Numbered from the stretch's first letter, positions 30,804 to 41,566 are shown. The stretch is DNA of 64,000 bases from Brenneria rubrifaciens (GCF_005484945.1 NZ_CP034035.1:2046001-2110000), one strand, 5' to 3'. Translations and numbers: made by a program. The notes: a model not told the origin generated them from the letters alone.

Positions 30804-31982
30804 ATGTTAACAATTGGAACGGCCCTGCGAACCGATGCCACACGCGTGATGTTGCTCGGTTCCGGTGAGTTAGGCAAAGAAGTGGCGATTGAGTGTCAAC
30901 GCCTGGGTATTGAAGTTATCGCGGTTGATCGCTACGCCGACGCGCCCGCCATGCAGATTGCGCATCGCAGCCATGTCATTAACATGCTGGACGGTGAAGC
31001 ATTAAAGACGCTGATTGAAGCGGAACGTCCAGATTACATCGTGCCGGAAATTGAAGCCATCGCCACCGATATGCTGGTGACGCTGGAGCAACAGGGCCAC
31101 CATGTGGTTCCCTGCGCTGAAGCAACCCGCCTGACGATGAACCGTGAGGGTATTCGCCGTCTGGCCGCGGAAACGCTGGGGGTGCCAACCTCCACCTACC
31201 GCTTTGCGGAGAGTGAAGCGAGTTTCCGCCAGGCTGTGGCTGAGATTGGCTATCCCTGCATTGTCAAACCTGTGATGAGCTCCTCCGGCAAAGGCCAAAG
31301 CCTGATTCATAAACCGCAGCAGTTGGAGAAGGCATGGCAGTATGCGCAGCAAGGCGGACGGGCGGGCGGTGGCCGGGTGATTGTCGAAGGGCTGATTAAG
31401 TTCGATTTCGAGATCACGCTGCTGACCATCCACGCTGTTGACGGTGTTCATTTCTGCGCGCCGATTGGTCATCGTCAGGAAGACGGCGACTATCGCGAAT
31501 CATGGCAGCCGCAGCAAATGAGCGCGCTGGCGCAGGAACGGGCGCAGGCGATTGCCAGTCAGGTGGTCAAAGCGTTGGGCGGCTATGGCTTGTTCGGTGT
31601 TGAACTGTTCGTTTGCGGCGATGACGTGATCTTCAGTGAAGTCTCCCCTCGCCCTCACGATACCGGTATGGTAACGATGATCTCACAGGATCTGTCTGAG
31701 TTCGCTTTACACGTACGGGCTTTTTTAGGATTACCAATCGGCGCGATCCGTCAGTATGGCGCGGCGGCATCCGCCGTGATTCTGCCAGAGCTTGATAGTC
31801 GCAATGTCCGCTATCAGGGGCTGGAAAACGCCTTACTGCCTCATACGCAGATCCGTCTGTTTGGCAAACCGGACATCAGCGGAAAACGTCGCATGGGCGT
31901 TGCGCTGGCGGCGGCGGAAACCACGGACGACGCGGTGACATTAGCGAAAAAAACCGCCGCAGCGGTAAAAGTCAGCGGTTAA
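30804..31982 (+). CDS. purT: Formate-dependent phosphoribosylglycinamide formyltransferase
   Basis: PurT makes formyl-GAR from GAR, formate and ATP, as an alternative to folate-dependent PurN. The 392 residues show an N-terminal [20 protein letters not shown], an ATP-grasp domain with [11 protein letters not shown] and the metal site [12 protein letters not shown]. The start was set at [11 protein letters not shown], the family N-terminus. The longer frame from 30696 crosses the PurR box. The gene is terminated by the hairpin at 31997-32020. Confidence 0.96.
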   Translation: MLTIGTALRTDATRVMLLGSGELGKEVAIECQRLGIEVIAVDRYADAPAMQIAHRSHVINMLDGEALKTLIEAERPDYIVPEIEAIATDMLVTLEQQGHHVVPCAEATRLTMNREGIRRLAAETLGVPTSTYRFAESEASFRQAVAEIGYPCIVKPVMSSSGKGQSLIHKPQQLEKAWQYAQQGGRAGGGRVIVEGLIKFDFEITLLTIHAVDGVHFCAPIGHRQEDGDYRESWQPQQMSALAQERAQAIASQVVKALGGYGLFGVELFVCGDDVIFSEVSPRPHDTGMVTMISQDLSEFALHVRAFLGLPIGAIRQYGAAASAVILPELDSRNVRYQGLENALLPHTQIRLFGKPDISGKRRMGVALAAAETTDDAVTLAKKTAAAVKVSG

Positions 31983-31996
31983 GCGATAGCACAAAA

Positions 31997-32020
31997 AAGC
32001 CACCCGTGTCTGGGTGGCTT
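31997..32020. terminator. Bidirectional terminator between purT and eda
   Basis: AAGCCACCC and GGGTGGCTT form a 9-bp stem with a 6-base loop, with an A run on the left that acts as a T tract for the eda strand. Confidence 0.8.
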
Positions 32021-32041
32021 GTGCGCATCGGCTTGGTGGAA

Positions 32042-32683
32042 TTACGCTGGCACGCCTTCAACCGCTTCGCGGGCCAGTTCGGTGATGCGCATGTAGTCGC
32101 CGCATTCCAGCGCGTCATTCGGCACCAGCCAGGAGCCTCCTACGCACAGTACGCTTTTCAGCGCCAGATAATCGCGATAGTTGTTCGGCGTAATGCCGCC
32201 GGTCGGGCAGAAACGAATTGACGCGAAGGGCCCGGCAATCGCCTGCAAAGCTTTGACGCCGCCGTTAGCTTCCGCCGGGAAGAATTTGAACTCTCGTAAA
32301 CCGTAGTCCATGCCCAGCATCAGTTCAGAAACCGTGCTGATACCGGGGATCAGTGGAATCGTGCCTTCGTTAGCCGCTTTCAGCAACGGTTCGGTCAGCC
32401 CCGGACTGATGGCAAATTGCGCGCCGGCTTCGGTTACCGCCGCCAGTTGCTGCGGGTTGGTTACCGTCCCCGCGCCAACAATGGCTTCAGGCACTTCTTT
32501 TGCGATAGCGCGGATCGCGTCTACCGCGCACTCGGTACGCAATGTCAGCTCCAAAACGCGAACGCCACCCGCAACCAGCGCCTTTGCCATTGGTACGGCA
32601 TGCGCCAGTTTGTTGACCACAATAACAGGAACAACCGGACCCGCTGTCAAAATCTGCTCCGCGCTCGTTTTCCAGTTTTTCAT
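32042..32683 (-). CDS. eda: KDPG/KHG aldolase
   Basis: Eda splits 2-keto-3-deoxy-6-phosphogluconate to pyruvate and glyceraldehyde 3-phosphate. It serves the Entner-Doudoroff route and the breakdown of hexuronates and pectin (KdgA in Dickeya). The 213 residues include the Schiff-base Lys133 ([12 protein letters not shown]) and Glu45 (VLELTLRT). It lies 65 bases behind zwf on the same strand. edd, which stands between them in E. coli, is missing. GGAG precedes the ATG. I saw no KdgR-type operator in the short gap. Confidence 0.96.
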   Translation of the reverse strand: MKNWKTSAEQILTAGPVVPVIVVNKLAHAVPMAKALVAGGVRVLELTLRTECAVDAIRAIAKEVPEAIVGAGTVTNPQQLAAVTEAGAQFAISPGLTEPLLKAANEGTIPLIPGISTVSELMLGMDYGLREFKFFPAEANGGVKALQAIAGPFASIRFCPTGGITPNNYRDYLALKSVLCVGGSWLVPNDALECGDYMRITELAREAVEGVPA

Positions 32684-32748
32684 TAAGCGTTATCTCCAGC
32701 CATGCCCTCAGGCATCGTTAATAATATACACCCCCGATCACCCCGATT

Positions 32749-34224
32749 TTATTCAAACTCGTTCCAGGAGCGCCCGTCGCGGGTAATCATCGCCACGGAA
32801 GCAACCGGCCCCCAACTTCCCGCCTGATAGGGCTTCGGCGCGTCATTATCCATCGACCAGGCGTCCATGATTGAGTCCACCCATTTCCAGGCTTCTTCCA
32901 CTTCATCACGGCGCACAAACAGGGCCTGAATACCGCGCATGGATTCCAGTAACAGACGCTCATACGCATCCGCCAGATGCTGCTGATTGAACGTTTCAGA
33001 GAAACTCAGATCCAGTTTGACCGTTTGCAGGCGATGCTTATGATCCAGCCCAGGGATTTTATTGAGAATCTGGATTTCAACGCCTTCATCCGGCTGCAAG
33101 CGAATAATCAGCTTGTTTTGCGGCAACTGCTGGTAGGAATCATGGAACAGATTCAGCGCCGGGTTTTTGAAATACACGACAACTTCGGAACATTTCGTCG
33201 GCAGACGTTTGCCGGTACGCAGATAGAACGGCACGCCAGACCAGCGCCAGTCATCAATATCGACACGAATCGCGACAAAGGTTTCGGTACAGCTGGTTTT
33301 ATTCGCGCCCTCTTCTTCCAGATAACCCGGTACTTTATTCCCCCGAACAAAGCCGGCGGTATATTGCCCCCGCACGGTGGTTTCATGCACGTTGGTAGTA
33401 TCGATACGACGCAGCGAACGCAATACTTTCACTTTCTCATCGCGGATACGATCGGTAGTCAGATCAGATGGCGGCGACATGGCTATCATGGTCAGAATCT
33501 GTAACAAGTGGTTTTGAATCATGTCGCGCATCTGACCTGCCTTGTCAAAATAGCCCCAGCGCCCTTCTATTCCCACCTCTTCCGCTACAGTGATCTGCAC
33601 ATGATCGATGGTGCGATTATCCCAGTTCGCAGAAAAAAGCGAGTTGGCAAAACGCAACGCCAGCAGGTTCAATACCGTTTCTTTGCCTAAATAATGGTCA
33701 ATGCGATAGACCTGACTCTCGCCAAAATACTCGGCAACCTGATCGTTGATAACACATGAGGACGCTAAATCCGTCCCCAACGGTTTTTCCATAACGACGC
33801 GAGTGGGTGCTTTGTTTAACCCGGCTGCGCCCAAACCACGGCAAATCGCGCCAAACGTGCTGGGCGGCATGGCGAAATAATTAATGGTGGTGCGGTTTTT
33901 CTGGTCAAGCAGCTTACCCAGTTTGCTAAAGCTTTTCGTGTCTTCAACATCAAGATTGCAGAAATCCAGCCGCCCGCTCAACATTTCCCACAGCGACGCA
34001 TCAATGGGTTCTTTCATGAAGGTTTCCAGCGCTTCATGCACTACGCCGATGTAGGCTTTTTTATCCCATTCTGCTCGGCCAACGCCGATAATCCGGGTTT
34101 CCGGGTGGATATGCCCCGCTTTTTCCAACTGATACAGGGAAGGCAGCAATTTTCGGCGCGCCAAATCGCCCTTCGCGCCGAAAATAACCAGGTCGCATGC
34201 CTGGGCTGTTGAAGTTACCGCCAT
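32749..34224 (-). CDS. zwf: Glucose-6-phosphate 1-dehydrogenase
   Basis: Zwf opens the pentose phosphate and Entner-Doudoroff pathways by oxidising glucose 6-phosphate with NADP. The 491 residues have the nucleotide-binding IFGAKGDLARRKL and the substrate signature RIDHYLGKETV with the catalytic His. They end in GRSWNEFE as in E. coli. The start was set at the second ATG (MAVTSTAQ): GAGGAG is 6 bases before it but directly abuts the first ATG at 34230. A perfect HexR palindrome stands 25-39 bases upstream. It is divergent from hexR. Confidence 0.97.
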   Translation of the reverse strand: MAVTSTAQACDLVIFGAKGDLARRKLLPSLYQLEKAGHIHPETRIIGVGRAEWDKKAYIGVVHEALETFMKEPIDASLWEMLSGRLDFCNLDVEDTKSFSKLGKLLDQKNRTTINYFAMPPSTFGAICRGLGAAGLNKAPTRVVMEKPLGTDLASSCVINDQVAEYFGESQVYRIDHYLGKETVLNLLALRFANSLFSANWDNRTIDHVQITVAEEVGIEGRWGYFDKAGQMRDMIQNHLLQILTMIAMSPPSDLTTDRIRDEKVKVLRSLRRIDTTNVHETTVRGQYTAGFVRGNKVPGYLEEEGANKTSCTETFVAIRVDIDDWRWSGVPFYLRTGKRLPTKCSEVVVYFKNPALNLFHDSYQQLPQNKLIIRLQPDEGVEIQILNKIPGLDHKHRLQTVKLDLSFSETFNQQHLADAYERLLLESMRGIQALFVRRDEVEEAWKWVDSIMDAWSMDNDAPKPYQAGSWGPVASVAMITRDGRSWNEFE

Positions 34225-34595
34225 TTTCATCTCCTCGTTGCTGGATGCTGTAATTTTATTACAGCAATTAATGTACTCTTTTTAACTACAGCCAGTAAAC
34301 CGTAGCAAAAACTCAAAATCCAAAGCAGACACGTTGGATATCATCAAAAACCAGCCTGTTATACCGACTGAAACGCCTGCAACATCCGGCAGTTGCCCCA
34401 AAAAGCACTTTTCACTGTTTCTGGCAGCGGCTCACTTTTCTGAAAGTTAGACACAAGTCATGTTCTGACAAAAAAAGCGCTCGGCGCCACACTTTTTCCT
34501 CTGCCAACCGCGCCATGGGAGTAGTATATTTTCACAAAATCCATATCGATTGCGTCTTTGGTTAAAATTGGAAATACTTATATGGCACGTGTTAT
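34225..34595. other. 371-base divergent control region of zwf and hexR
   Basis: It contains the HexR box near zwf and a TATATT (34525-34530) that may be the hexR -10 box. The DNA between is AT-rich, and I see no gene in it. SoxS or MarA control of zwf is known in E. coli, but I could not identify such a site with confidence. Confidence 0.55.
34249..34263. promoter_or_regulatory. HexR operator of zwf
   Basis: TGTAATTTTATTACA is a perfect 15-bp palindrome around a central base and matches the HexR consensus (TGTAAT with ATTACA). Flanking GC extends it to 19 bases. HexR releases DNA when it binds KDPG, so zwf would be induced by sugar flux. Confidence 0.85.
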
Positions 34596-35465
34596 ATGAA
34601 TATACTGGAAAAAATCCAGAGCCGTCTGGAGCTCTTGAGCAAGTCTGAAAAAAAGGTTGCTGAGGTTATCCTGAGCGCTCCGCAAACAGCAATTCACTCC
34701 AGTATCGCCTCCCTGGCAAAGATGTCCGATGTCAGTGAACCCACCGTCAACCGTTTCTGTCGCCGTCTGGAAACCAAAGGTTTTCCCGATTTTAAACTTC
34801 ATCTGGCCCAAAGCCTGGCGAATGGCACACCTTATGTAAACCGTAACGTCGAAGAAAGTGATAGTGTTGATGCTTATACCGGCAAAATCTTTGAATCGAC
34901 GATGGCCGGTCTGGAACATGTCAAATCCTGTCTGGATATTGCCGCCGTCAACCGGGCTGTGGATCTGCTCACCCAGGCGAAAAAAATTTCCTTTTTTGGC
35001 TTCGGCGCTTCTGCGGTTGTCGCGCATGACGCGATGAACAAGTTCTTCCGTTTCAATATTCCCGTGGTCTATTTTGACGATATTGTCATGCAGCGCATGA
35101 GTTGCATGAACTCCAGCGAAGGCGACGTGGTGGTGGTGATTTCCCACACTGGCCGAACGAAAGGCCTGGTAGAAGTGGCGCAGTTGGCCAGAGAAAATGA
35201 CGCCATCGTCATCGCCATCACGTCGGGAGGTACGCCGCTGGCGCGGGAAGCATCATTAACGCTGCAGGTGAATGTACCCGAGGATACCGATGTCTACATG
35301 CCGATGGTTTCGCGTATTGCGCAACTGACGCTCATTGATGTACTGGCCACCGGTTTTACGCTGCGGCGCGGGGCAAAATTCCGGGATAACCTGAAGCGAG
35401 TCAAGGAAGCATTGCGCGAATCGCGGTTCGATAAAGAGGAAAAGTTTAGCAATCCTTTCATATAA
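34596..35465 (+). CDS. hexR: HexR transcriptional regulator (RpiR family)
   Basis: HexR is a KDPG-sensing repressor of central carbon genes such as zwf and eda. The 289 residues have an N-terminal helix-turn-helix (ASLAKMSDVSEPTVNRFCRR) and a C-terminal SIS sugar-phosphate domain from about 125 (FFGFGASAVVAHDA, VVVISHTGRTKGLVEVA). It is divergent from zwf, with the operator in between. pykA follows in the same direction after 298 bases. Confidence 0.94.
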   Translation: MNILEKIQSRLELLSKSEKKVAEVILSAPQTAIHSSIASLAKMSDVSEPTVNRFCRRLETKGFPDFKLHLAQSLANGTPYVNRNVEESDSVDAYTGKIFESTMAGLEHVKSCLDIAAVNRAVDLLTQAKKISFFGFGASAVVAHDAMNKFFRFNIPVVYFDDIVMQRMSCMNSSEGDVVVVISHTGRTKGLVEVAQLARENDAIVIAITSGGTPLAREASLTLQVNVPEDTDVYMPMVSRIAQLTLIDVLATGFTLRRGAKFRDNLKRVKEALRESRFDKEEKFSNPFI

Positions 35466-35763
35466 TTGATTAATATTTAAGCTATTTTATTATTACGCTA
35501 CGATGGTAACAGAACCCAAAGCAGAGAGAATAGCAACTAAAGTCAAATTTAATCAGGCATTCGAGTGCCGAATACCTCATTGTTCAAACGCGGTCAGGCA
35601 GAGTAACCCGGCGTTTCCCGGCGCCACGGCGGACGTTCGGAGTCGGCAGCGCGTTGATTCGCATATTCGCATAAATGAAATAGTTGCGTCGTAAAGTTAC
35701 ATGCTACAGCCTTATTCGACATCAATCGCAACACTACCGCTTCACAAGTCAACGGAGTTACAC

Positions 35764-37206
35764 ATGTCCAGACGGCTCAGAAGAACCAAAATTGTCACCA
35801 CCCTGGGGCCAGCTACCGACCGTGACAATAATCTTGAAAAGATTATCAGCGCGGGCGCTAACGTAGTACGCATGAATTTTTCTCACGGCACCCCCGAAGA
35901 TCACCAATTACGTGCTAACCGAGTTCGTGAAATTGCGGCCAAATTAGGTCGGCATGTCGCCATACTGGGCGATTTACAGGGGCCGAAAATTCGAGTGTCC
36001 ACTTTCAAGGAAGGTAAAATCTTTCTCAACGTGGGCGACAAATTCCTGTTGGACGCCAACCTGTCCAAAGGCGAAGGCGATAAAGAGAAAGTCGGTATCG
36101 ATTACAAGGGGCTACCGGCGGACGTTGTGCCTGGCGACACCTTGCTGTTGGACGATGGCCGCGTACAGTTGAAAGTCCTCCAGGTTGAAGGCATGAAAGT
36201 GTATACCGAAGTCACCGTCGGCGGCCCCTTGTCGAACAATAAAGGGATCAACAAGCTGGGCGGCGGCCTTTCCGCCGAAGCATTAACCGAAAAGGACAAA
36301 GCAGACATCATCATCGCCGCAAAAATCGGCGTGGATTATCTGGCCGTCTCCTTCCCGCGTACGGGTGAAGATTTAAACTACGCCCGTCGTCTGGCCCGTG
36401 ACGCAGGCTGTCATGCCAAGATCGTTTCCAAGGTCGAGCGTGCGGAAGCCGTCTGTTCTGATGAAGCCATGGATGACATTATCCTGGCTTCCGACGTCGT
36501 GATGGTTGCACGTGGTGATTTGGGGGTTGAAATCGGCGATCCCGAACTGGTGGGTATTCAGAAAAAGCTGATCCGCCGTGCGCGTCAGCTCAACCGTGCC
36601 GTCATTACCGCCACGCAGATGATGGAATCCATGATCACCAACCCGATGCCGACTCGTGCTGAGGTGATGGACGTGGCCAACGCCGTGCTGGACGGCACCG
36701 ACGCCGTGATGCTTTCCGCCGAAACCGCAGCGGGGCAATATCCGGCGGAAACGGTGTCAGCAATGGCGAAAGTCTGTCTTGGCGCCGAGAAAATCCCCAG
36801 CATCAATGTGTCCAAACATCGCCTTGATGTGCAGTTTGAGAACACGGAAGAATCTATCGCAATGTCATCGATGTATGCGGCTAACCATCTGAAAGGCGTC
36901 ACGGCGCTGATCGCCATGACGGAATCAGGGCGCACCGCGCTGATGATGTCACGTATCAGTTCCGGTCTGCCTATTTTTGCCATGTCACGCCATGAACATA
37001 CGCTCAATCTGGCAGCGCTCTATCGCGGCGTCACGCCGGTACACTTCTACAGCTATACCGACGGCGTAGCCGCTGCTAATGACGCGGTTATCCTGCTGCG
37101 CGACAAAGGGTTCCTGATGTCCGGGGATCTGGTTATTGTGACGCAAGGTGACGTGATGGGCACGGTCGGCACCACTAACACGATCCGTATCCTGCGCGTG
37201 GAATAA
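35764..37206 (+). CDS. pykA: Pyruvate kinase II
   Basis: PykA converts phosphoenolpyruvate and ADP to pyruvate and ATP at the end of glycolysis; the E. coli enzyme is activated by AMP. The 480 residues equal the E. coli length. The active-site Lys region is [13 protein letters not shown] and the phosphate loop is [19 protein letters not shown]. It ends in [10 protein letters not shown]. The start was set at [11 protein letters not shown] with GGAG 6 bases upstream. The longer frame from 35701 has no family support. Confidence 0.97.
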   Translation: MSRRLRRTKIVTTLGPATDRDNNLEKIISAGANVVRMNFSHGTPEDHQLRANRVREIAAKLGRHVAILGDLQGPKIRVSTFKEGKIFLNVGDKFLLDANLSKGEGDKEKVGIDYKGLPADVVPGDTLLLDDGRVQLKVLQVEGMKVYTEVTVGGPLSNNKGINKLGGGLSAEALTEKDKADIIIAAKIGVDYLAVSFPRTGEDLNYARRLARDAGCHAKIVSKVERAEAVCSDEAMDDIILASDVVMVARGDLGVEIGDPELVGIQKKLIRRARQLNRAVITATQMMESMITNPMPTRAEVMDVANAVLDGTDAVMLSAETAAGQYPAETVSAMAKVCLGAEKIPSINVSKHRLDVQFENTEESIAMSSMYAANHLKGVTALIAMTESGRTALMMSRISSGLPIFAMSRHEHTLNLAALYRGVTPVHFYSYTDGVAAANDAVILLRDKGFLMSGDLVIVTQGDVMGTVGTTNTIRILRVE

Positions 37207-37234
37207 CGGCCTGGCACCACGGAAGTTCACGGAT

Positions 37235-37271
37235 AAAAAAGCCGGACGGTTCATCATCGTCCGGCCTTTTT
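37235..37271. terminator. Bidirectional terminator between pykA and lpxM
   Basis: GCCGGACG and CGTCCGGC form an 8-bp stem with a 9-base loop. An A run lies on the left and a T run on the right, so it works in both directions. Confidence 0.9.
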
Positions 37272-37290
37272 GTAATCGCATACACCCGGC

Positions 37291-38262
37291 TTAATTCCGG
37301 TACAAATCGTCCCGGCAATAGGGCTCAATCTCACCCGGCTTGCGAGTTTTCAGCAGCTTGAGAATCCATGTGTATTGTTCTGGATTCGGTCTGACAAAAA
37401 TCTCAATTTCCTCGTTCATACGGCGGGCGATATATTCATCGTCAGCGCCAGCCAGATCGTCCATTGGCGGGCGAATAAATATTTCCAGACAACACGTTTT
37501 CTCATTGTATACCGGAAACAGAGGCACAATGTCCGCACGGCAAATCGCCATCAAGCGGCCGATTGCCGGCAAGGTTGCCTTGTAGGTGGCAAAAAAATCC
37601 ACGAATTCACTATTCTCCGCACCATGATCCTGATCGGGAAGATAATACCCCCAGTATCCCTGCCGCACTGAACTGACAAAGGGTTTTATGCCCGCGTTAC
37701 GCGTATGAATTCGGCCGCCAAAGCGACGGCGCAACGTGTTCCACCAAAAGTCCATCAGCGCATTTTTCTGATTATGAACCATCGCAGCCATTCGTTGCCC
37801 GCGCGAGGCCATCAACATCGCCGGGATATCCACGCCCCAGCCGTGTGGCACCAGAAAGATGACATTCCGCTGTTGCGCTTTCAACTTATTCAGAATCTCT
37901 TCGCCATGCCAGCGAACATATTTCTCGACATTACCGTGATTGCGGATACCCATCTCAACCATCAAGATTATCGTTTGGGGAGCCGTTGCAAACATACTAT
38001 CGATAATGGTTTCGCGCTGCTCATCGGTCAGATCTGGCATACAGTACAGCAGGTTGATTCGTGCGCGGCGGCGAGCGCCTTTTGACAATCGGCCAACAAA
38101 GCGCCCTAGTCCGCCCAATATCGGATTTCTTAAACGCGCGGGGACATAGGCGACAACCGCCATTGCGCCAACGCTCATCCAGACGCCCCAGTAACGTGGG
38201 TGATAAAAGGCTCGTTGGAACTGAGGCACAAACTCAGCGCAGGTTTTTTTCTCGTTTTCCAT
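37291..38262 (-). CDS. lpxM: Lipid A biosynthesis myristoyltransferase
   Basis: LpxM (MsbB) adds the last acyl chain to Kdo2-lipid A at the inner membrane. The 323 residues have the catalytic HX4D motif in VPHGWGVDIPA, an N-terminal membrane segment near 25-45 and the family blocks RQGYWGYYLPDQDHG and FVDFFATYKATLPAIGRLM. The start was set at MENEKKTCAEF, matching E. coli METKKNNSE. The longer frame adds 19 residues. A second lipid A acyltransferase (58549-59472) is in the accessory block. Confidence 0.95.
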   Translation of the reverse strand: MENEKKTCAEFVPQFQRAFYHPRYWGVWMSVGAMAVVAYVPARLRNPILGGLGRFVGRLSKGARRRARINLLYCMPDLTDEQRETIIDSMFATAPQTIILMVEMGIRNHGNVEKYVRWHGEEILNKLKAQQRNVIFLVPHGWGVDIPAMLMASRGQRMAAMVHNQKNALMDFWWNTLRRRFGGRIHTRNAGIKPFVSSVRQGYWGYYLPDQDHGAENSEFVDFFATYKATLPAIGRLMAICRADIVPLFPVYNEKTCCLEIFIRPPMDDLAGADDEYIARRMNEEIEIFVRPNPEQYTWILKLLKTRKPGEIEPYCRDDLYRN

Positions 38263-38372
38263 GCAATAACTCTTCAAAGAACTCACAAGATAGTGATAAC
38301 TGCCAACATCGCCTCCCAATTAGCGACGCCCCCTAAAAAGCACAACAAAAATTAGTGACCCACAAATGAAAA

Positions 38373-38397
38373 TGCCGGCAGCAAGCCGCTACCGGCA
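38373..38397 (-). terminator. mepM terminator
   Basis: TGCCGG and CCGGCA form a stem with a 13-base loop that contains a further CAGCAAG and CCGCTA segment. On the mepM strand it is followed by TTTTCATTT. Confidence 0.6.
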
Positions 38398-38415
38398 GAA
38401 AAACAGCAAACAAGA

Positions 38416-39738
38416 TTAGTCAAACGTAAGTTGTGGAATAATTTCTTTTACCTGAGCCAGATAATCGCGGCGTTCTTTACCGGATAACCCTTCTGAACGC
38501 GGCAACTTGGCCGTAAGCGGGTTGACGGCCTGCTGGTTTATCCAAAATTCATAATGCAAATGCGGCCCAGTGGAACGGCCGGTATTGCCGGATAAACCGA
38601 TCCGATCGCCACGCTTCACTTTTTGTCCTGCCTTCACCAGTATCCGGTTCATGTGCATGTAGCGCGTGGTGTACTGACGGCCGTGACGAAGAGCCACATA
38701 GTTACCTGCCGCACCGCTGCGTTTAGCAATTACCACTTCACCATCCCCCACCGCCAGCACCGGCGAACCAATCGGCATCGCGAAGTCGACGCCTCTATGC
38801 GGGGCAACACGCCCCGTGACCGGGTTAAGACGTCGGGGATTGAAGTTGGAAGAAATACGGAACTGTTTCATGGTAGGGAAGCGCATAAATCCGCGGGTCA
38901 GACCTGAGCCTTCACGATCGTAGAATTTGCCGTCTGCCGCGCGAATGGCGAAATAATCCTTTCCGCCGGTATTCAGGCGCACGGCCAACAGTTCGCTCTG
39001 CTCACTCTTACCATCCAGAATTTCACGGGACATCAGCACGGAGAACGTGTCGTCTTTGCGTAATTTACGAAAGTCCAACTGCCATTGCAGGGCTTTGATC
39101 ACTGCGCTGACTTCACTGTTGTTCAGACCCGCATTTCTGGCGCTGCTGACAAAGCTACCGTTTAAACGACCGTTCATCACGGCGTTGCGCCACTCCCCCT
39201 TCAGCATTTCGATTCTTTCTTTGAAATCAGAACCAACACGTTCATAGATACGGGTTTCACGGCGGGACATCTGCCAAGTCAACGTGCGCAATTCGCCATT
39301 TTCACCCAGCACCCAGGAGATTTGCTGCCCGATTTTGAGATTACGCAGATCGCTATTTCGCTCGGCAAGCTGCGTGATATCGGCAATATCTATGCCGTAC
39401 TGGGTAAGAATGCTGCTCAGCGTATCGCCTGTTGACACCACGTATTCATGCACGCCGCTTTCATCGGAGACTTTGTCGTCCAATTCATCTTGCGGAATTT
39501 CATCATCCGGTGCAGGCTGGTCGATCGGTTCACTGGCTTCAGGAGCCAGCCTACGCAGTTGATTGGCTTCCAGAGTGATATCTTTCACCACCACGGGCGC
39601 GTCATTGGCGGGGGGATAAACAAAAGGCCGCCAAACAGCAACGGCCAGTGTTATAACGGTAAGAGACCCCAGCATAACGCGATGGGGCCTTGGTAAGCTG
39701 TTATACGCCAGAGCGATAGATCCGACTATCTGCTGCAC
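38416..39738 (-). CDS. mepM: Murein DD-endopeptidase MepM
   Basis: MepM cuts the D-Ala-mDAP cross-links of peptidoglycan to let new strands in. The 440 residues have an N-terminal membrane segment (VMLGSLTVITLAVAVW). A LysM-like domain near 95-140 contains HEYVVSTGDTLSSIL, and a C-terminal M23 zinc peptidase follows. The zinc ligands are in HRGVDFAM and the HLHYE motif. It follows znuA by 12 bases on the same strand, so mepM may share znuA's zinc-responsive promoter, as befits a zinc enzyme. Confidence 0.96.
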   Translation of the reverse strand: MQQIVGSIALAYNSLPRPHRVMLGSLTVITLAVAVWRPFVYPPANDAPVVVKDITLEANQLRRLAPEASEPIDQPAPDDEIPQDELDDKVSDESGVHEYVVSTGDTLSSILTQYGIDIADITQLAERNSDLRNLKIGQQISWVLGENGELRTLTWQMSRRETRIYERVGSDFKERIEMLKGEWRNAVMNGRLNGSFVSSARNAGLNNSEVSAVIKALQWQLDFRKLRKDDTFSVLMSREILDGKSEQSELLAVRLNTGGKDYFAIRAADGKFYDREGSGLTRGFMRFPTMKQFRISSNFNPRRLNPVTGRVAPHRGVDFAMPIGSPVLAVGDGEVVIAKRSGAAGNYVALRHGRQYTTRYMHMNRILVKAGQKVKRGDRIGLSGNTGRSTGPHLHYEFWINQQAVNPLTAKLPRSEGLSGKERRDYLAQVKEIIPQLTFD

Positions 39739-39750
39739 TTATTCGTATCC

Positions 39751-40731
39751 TCATAATTTTTCCTCCAGACAGCTCCGATACTGGTTCGATAACTGCAACA
39801 GGAAATCCGTATAGCTATCTCTACCCAGTTTGATATTGCTCCCCAATGGGTCCAGCACGCCCGAGCGCACGTCAGTTCCCTTGGCAACAGCATTAATAAC
39901 GGCAGGCCTGAATTGTGGTTCAGCAAAAACACATACGGCTTTATGCTCAACTAATTGTGTCCGAATCTGGTGTAAGCGCTGTGCGCCGGGTTGAATCGCG
40001 GGATTGATCGTAAAATGCCCTAACGGGCTTAGACCGTAGTGTTTCTCATAGTAGCCATAGGCATCATGAAACACGAAATATCCCTTACCCTGCACAGGCG
40101 CTAGCATCTTAGCAACTTTTTCATCTATCTGCGCGATTTTATCCGTAAAATAAAGCAGATTCGCGTCTAGTTTGTCTTTATTTTGAGGCATAAGTTCCAA
40201 TAATTTTTTGTGGATTGCAATTGCCGCCTGTTTTGACATCTCCGGCGAGAGCCAAATGTGCATATTGTATTCACCCTGATGGTGTCCATCGTCCGCTTCT
40301 TCATGCCCATTTTCGCTGGCCGCATGGTCACGATCGGCATCATGTCCGTGTTGATGAGCCGCCTCTTTTATCAGTTCGGCCTTAATAGCGGGCAGGTTCG
40401 CGAGTGCGATTTGCTTTGCCGAAGAAACCTGGGACAGCCGTTTTCCTAAAAAAGCTTCCAGTTCCGGCCCGACCCAAATAACCAGATCGGCAGACTGTAA
40501 CCGCTGGACATCAGACGGGCGCAAGGCATAATCATGTGGCGACGCGCCATCAGGTAACAAGACCTCTGTTGGGGTCACGCCTTCCGCTATCGCCGAAGCA
40601 ATGAATCCCAACGGGCGGATTGATGTCACGATAGTCGCGGAAGCCGCACCGATCGAATCCACTGCCATTATCAGAGCGCCGGCGGCAAACGCTCTTTTTA
40701 ACCATTTATTTTTCTGAATACACTTTTGCAT
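39751..40731 (-). CDS. znuA: Zinc ABC transporter substrate-binding protein
   Basis: ZnuA captures zinc in the periplasm for ZnuBC. The 326-residue precursor has a signal peptide ending near IGAASA. Zinc-binding His residues are seen in [22 protein letters not shown] and [11 protein letters not shown] His/Asp-rich loop ([20 protein letters not shown]) lies in the middle, typical of ZnuA. It is divergent from znuCB with a Zur box between. It runs into mepM. Confidence 0.96.
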   Translation of the reverse strand: MQKCIQKNKWLKRAFAAGALIMAVDSIGAASATIVTSIRPLGFIASAIAEGVTPTEVLLPDGASPHDYALRPSDVQRLQSADLVIWVGPELEAFLGKRLSQVSSAKQIALANLPAIKAELIKEAAHQHGHDADRDHAASENGHEEADDGHHQGEYNMHIWLSPEMSKQAAIAIHKKLLELMPQNKDKLDANLLYFTDKIAQIDEKVAKMLAPVQGKGYFVFHDAYGYYEKHYGLSPLGHFTINPAIQPGAQRLHQIRTQLVEHKAVCVFAEPQFRPAVINAVAKGTDVRSGVLDPLGSNIKLGRDSYTDFLLQLSNQYRSCLEEKL

Positions 40732-40765
40732 TGAGGGTTATCCCATCGACTTTTAACGCACGAGT

Positions 40766-40780
40766 TGTTATATTATAACA
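40766..40780. promoter_or_regulatory. Zur operator between znuA and znuCB
   Basis: TGTTATATTATAACA is a perfect palindrome that forms the core of the Zur consensus (GAAATGTTATAnTATAACATTTC). It lies 28 bases before the znuC ATG and 35 before the znuA ATG. Zinc-loaded Zur should repress both directions. Confidence 0.9.
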
Positions 40781-40807
40781 TTACAAAACCTGTGCAAGAC
40801 GAATTAT

Positions 40808-41566
40808 ATGTCCACATTGGTATCACTCAATAAAATTTCCGTTACGTTTGACCGCCGGGAAGTGCTGTCAGATATCTCGCTGTCTTTACGTGCGGGACGA
40901 ATTCTTACGCTTCTGGGGCCGAATGGCGCGGGGAAATCGACGCTGGTCAGGGTCGTTCTGGGATTATTGTCCCCCACGTCCGGCACGCTACAGAAAACAC
41001 CGGGTTTACGCATTGGTTACGTTCCGCAGAAACTACATCTTGACGCCACCCTGCCGTTAACCGTCAGCCGTTTTATGCGTCTGCGTCCCGGCGTAAAACA
41101 GCAGGATGTTCTGCCGGCCCTCAAACGCGTTCAGGCAGCGCACCTGCTGGAACAGCCCATGCAAAAACTGTCGGGCGGTGAAACTCAGCGCGTGCTGCTG
41201 GCCCGCGCATTACTGAATCAGCCACAGCTTTTGGTGTTGGATGAACCAACGCAGGGCGTGGATGTGAACGGACAGCTTGCCCTTTACGATTTAATCAACC
41301 AGCTACGGAAGGAATTCAATTGCGGCGTACTGATGGTTTCCCACGATCTCCATCTGGTTATGGCGAAAACCGATGAGGTGCTGTGTCTCAATCAACATAT
41401 CTGTTGCTCCGGCGCCCCGGAAGAGGTTTCTTTGCACCCTGAATTTTTAGCCATGTTTGGCCATCGCGGTGCCGAGCAATTGGCGGTTTACCGCCATCAC
41501 CATAATCACCGTCATGACCTGCATGGCCGAATTGTGCTGAAAAGACAAGGGGGGAGCGAGCAATGA
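40808..41566 (+). CDS. znuC: Zinc ABC transporter ATPase
   Basis: ZnuC powers zinc import through ZnuB. The 252 residues contain Walker [11 protein letters not shown], the signature LSGGETQR, Walker [13 protein letters not shown] and the switch His in MVSHDLH. The C-terminal tail is His-rich ([12 protein letters not shown]), a family trait. The stop overlaps the znuB start (ATGA). Confidence 0.96.
   Translation: MSTLVSLNKISVTFDRREVLSDISLSLRAGRILTLLGPNGAGKSTLVRVVLGLLSPTSGTLQKTPGLRIGYVPQKLHLDATLPLTVSRFMRLRPGVKQQDVLPALKRVQAAHLLEQPMQKLSGGETQRVLLARALLNQPQLLVLDEPTQGVDVNGQLALYDLINQLRKEFNCGVLMVSHDLHLVMAKTDEVLCLNQHICCSGAPEEVSLHPEFLAMFGHRGAEQLAVYRHHHNHRHDLHGRIVLKRQGGSEQ

Noticed and set aside
32684..32748. 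Possible KdgR operator before eda
   Set aside because: KdgR control of this gene is known in Dickeya, but the gap has no TGAAAC or GTTTCA palindrome; only a small ATGCC/GGCAT hairpin is present.
35503..35694. 63-codon frame between hexR and pykA
   Set aside because: No ribosome site and no similarity; it lies in the pykA leader.
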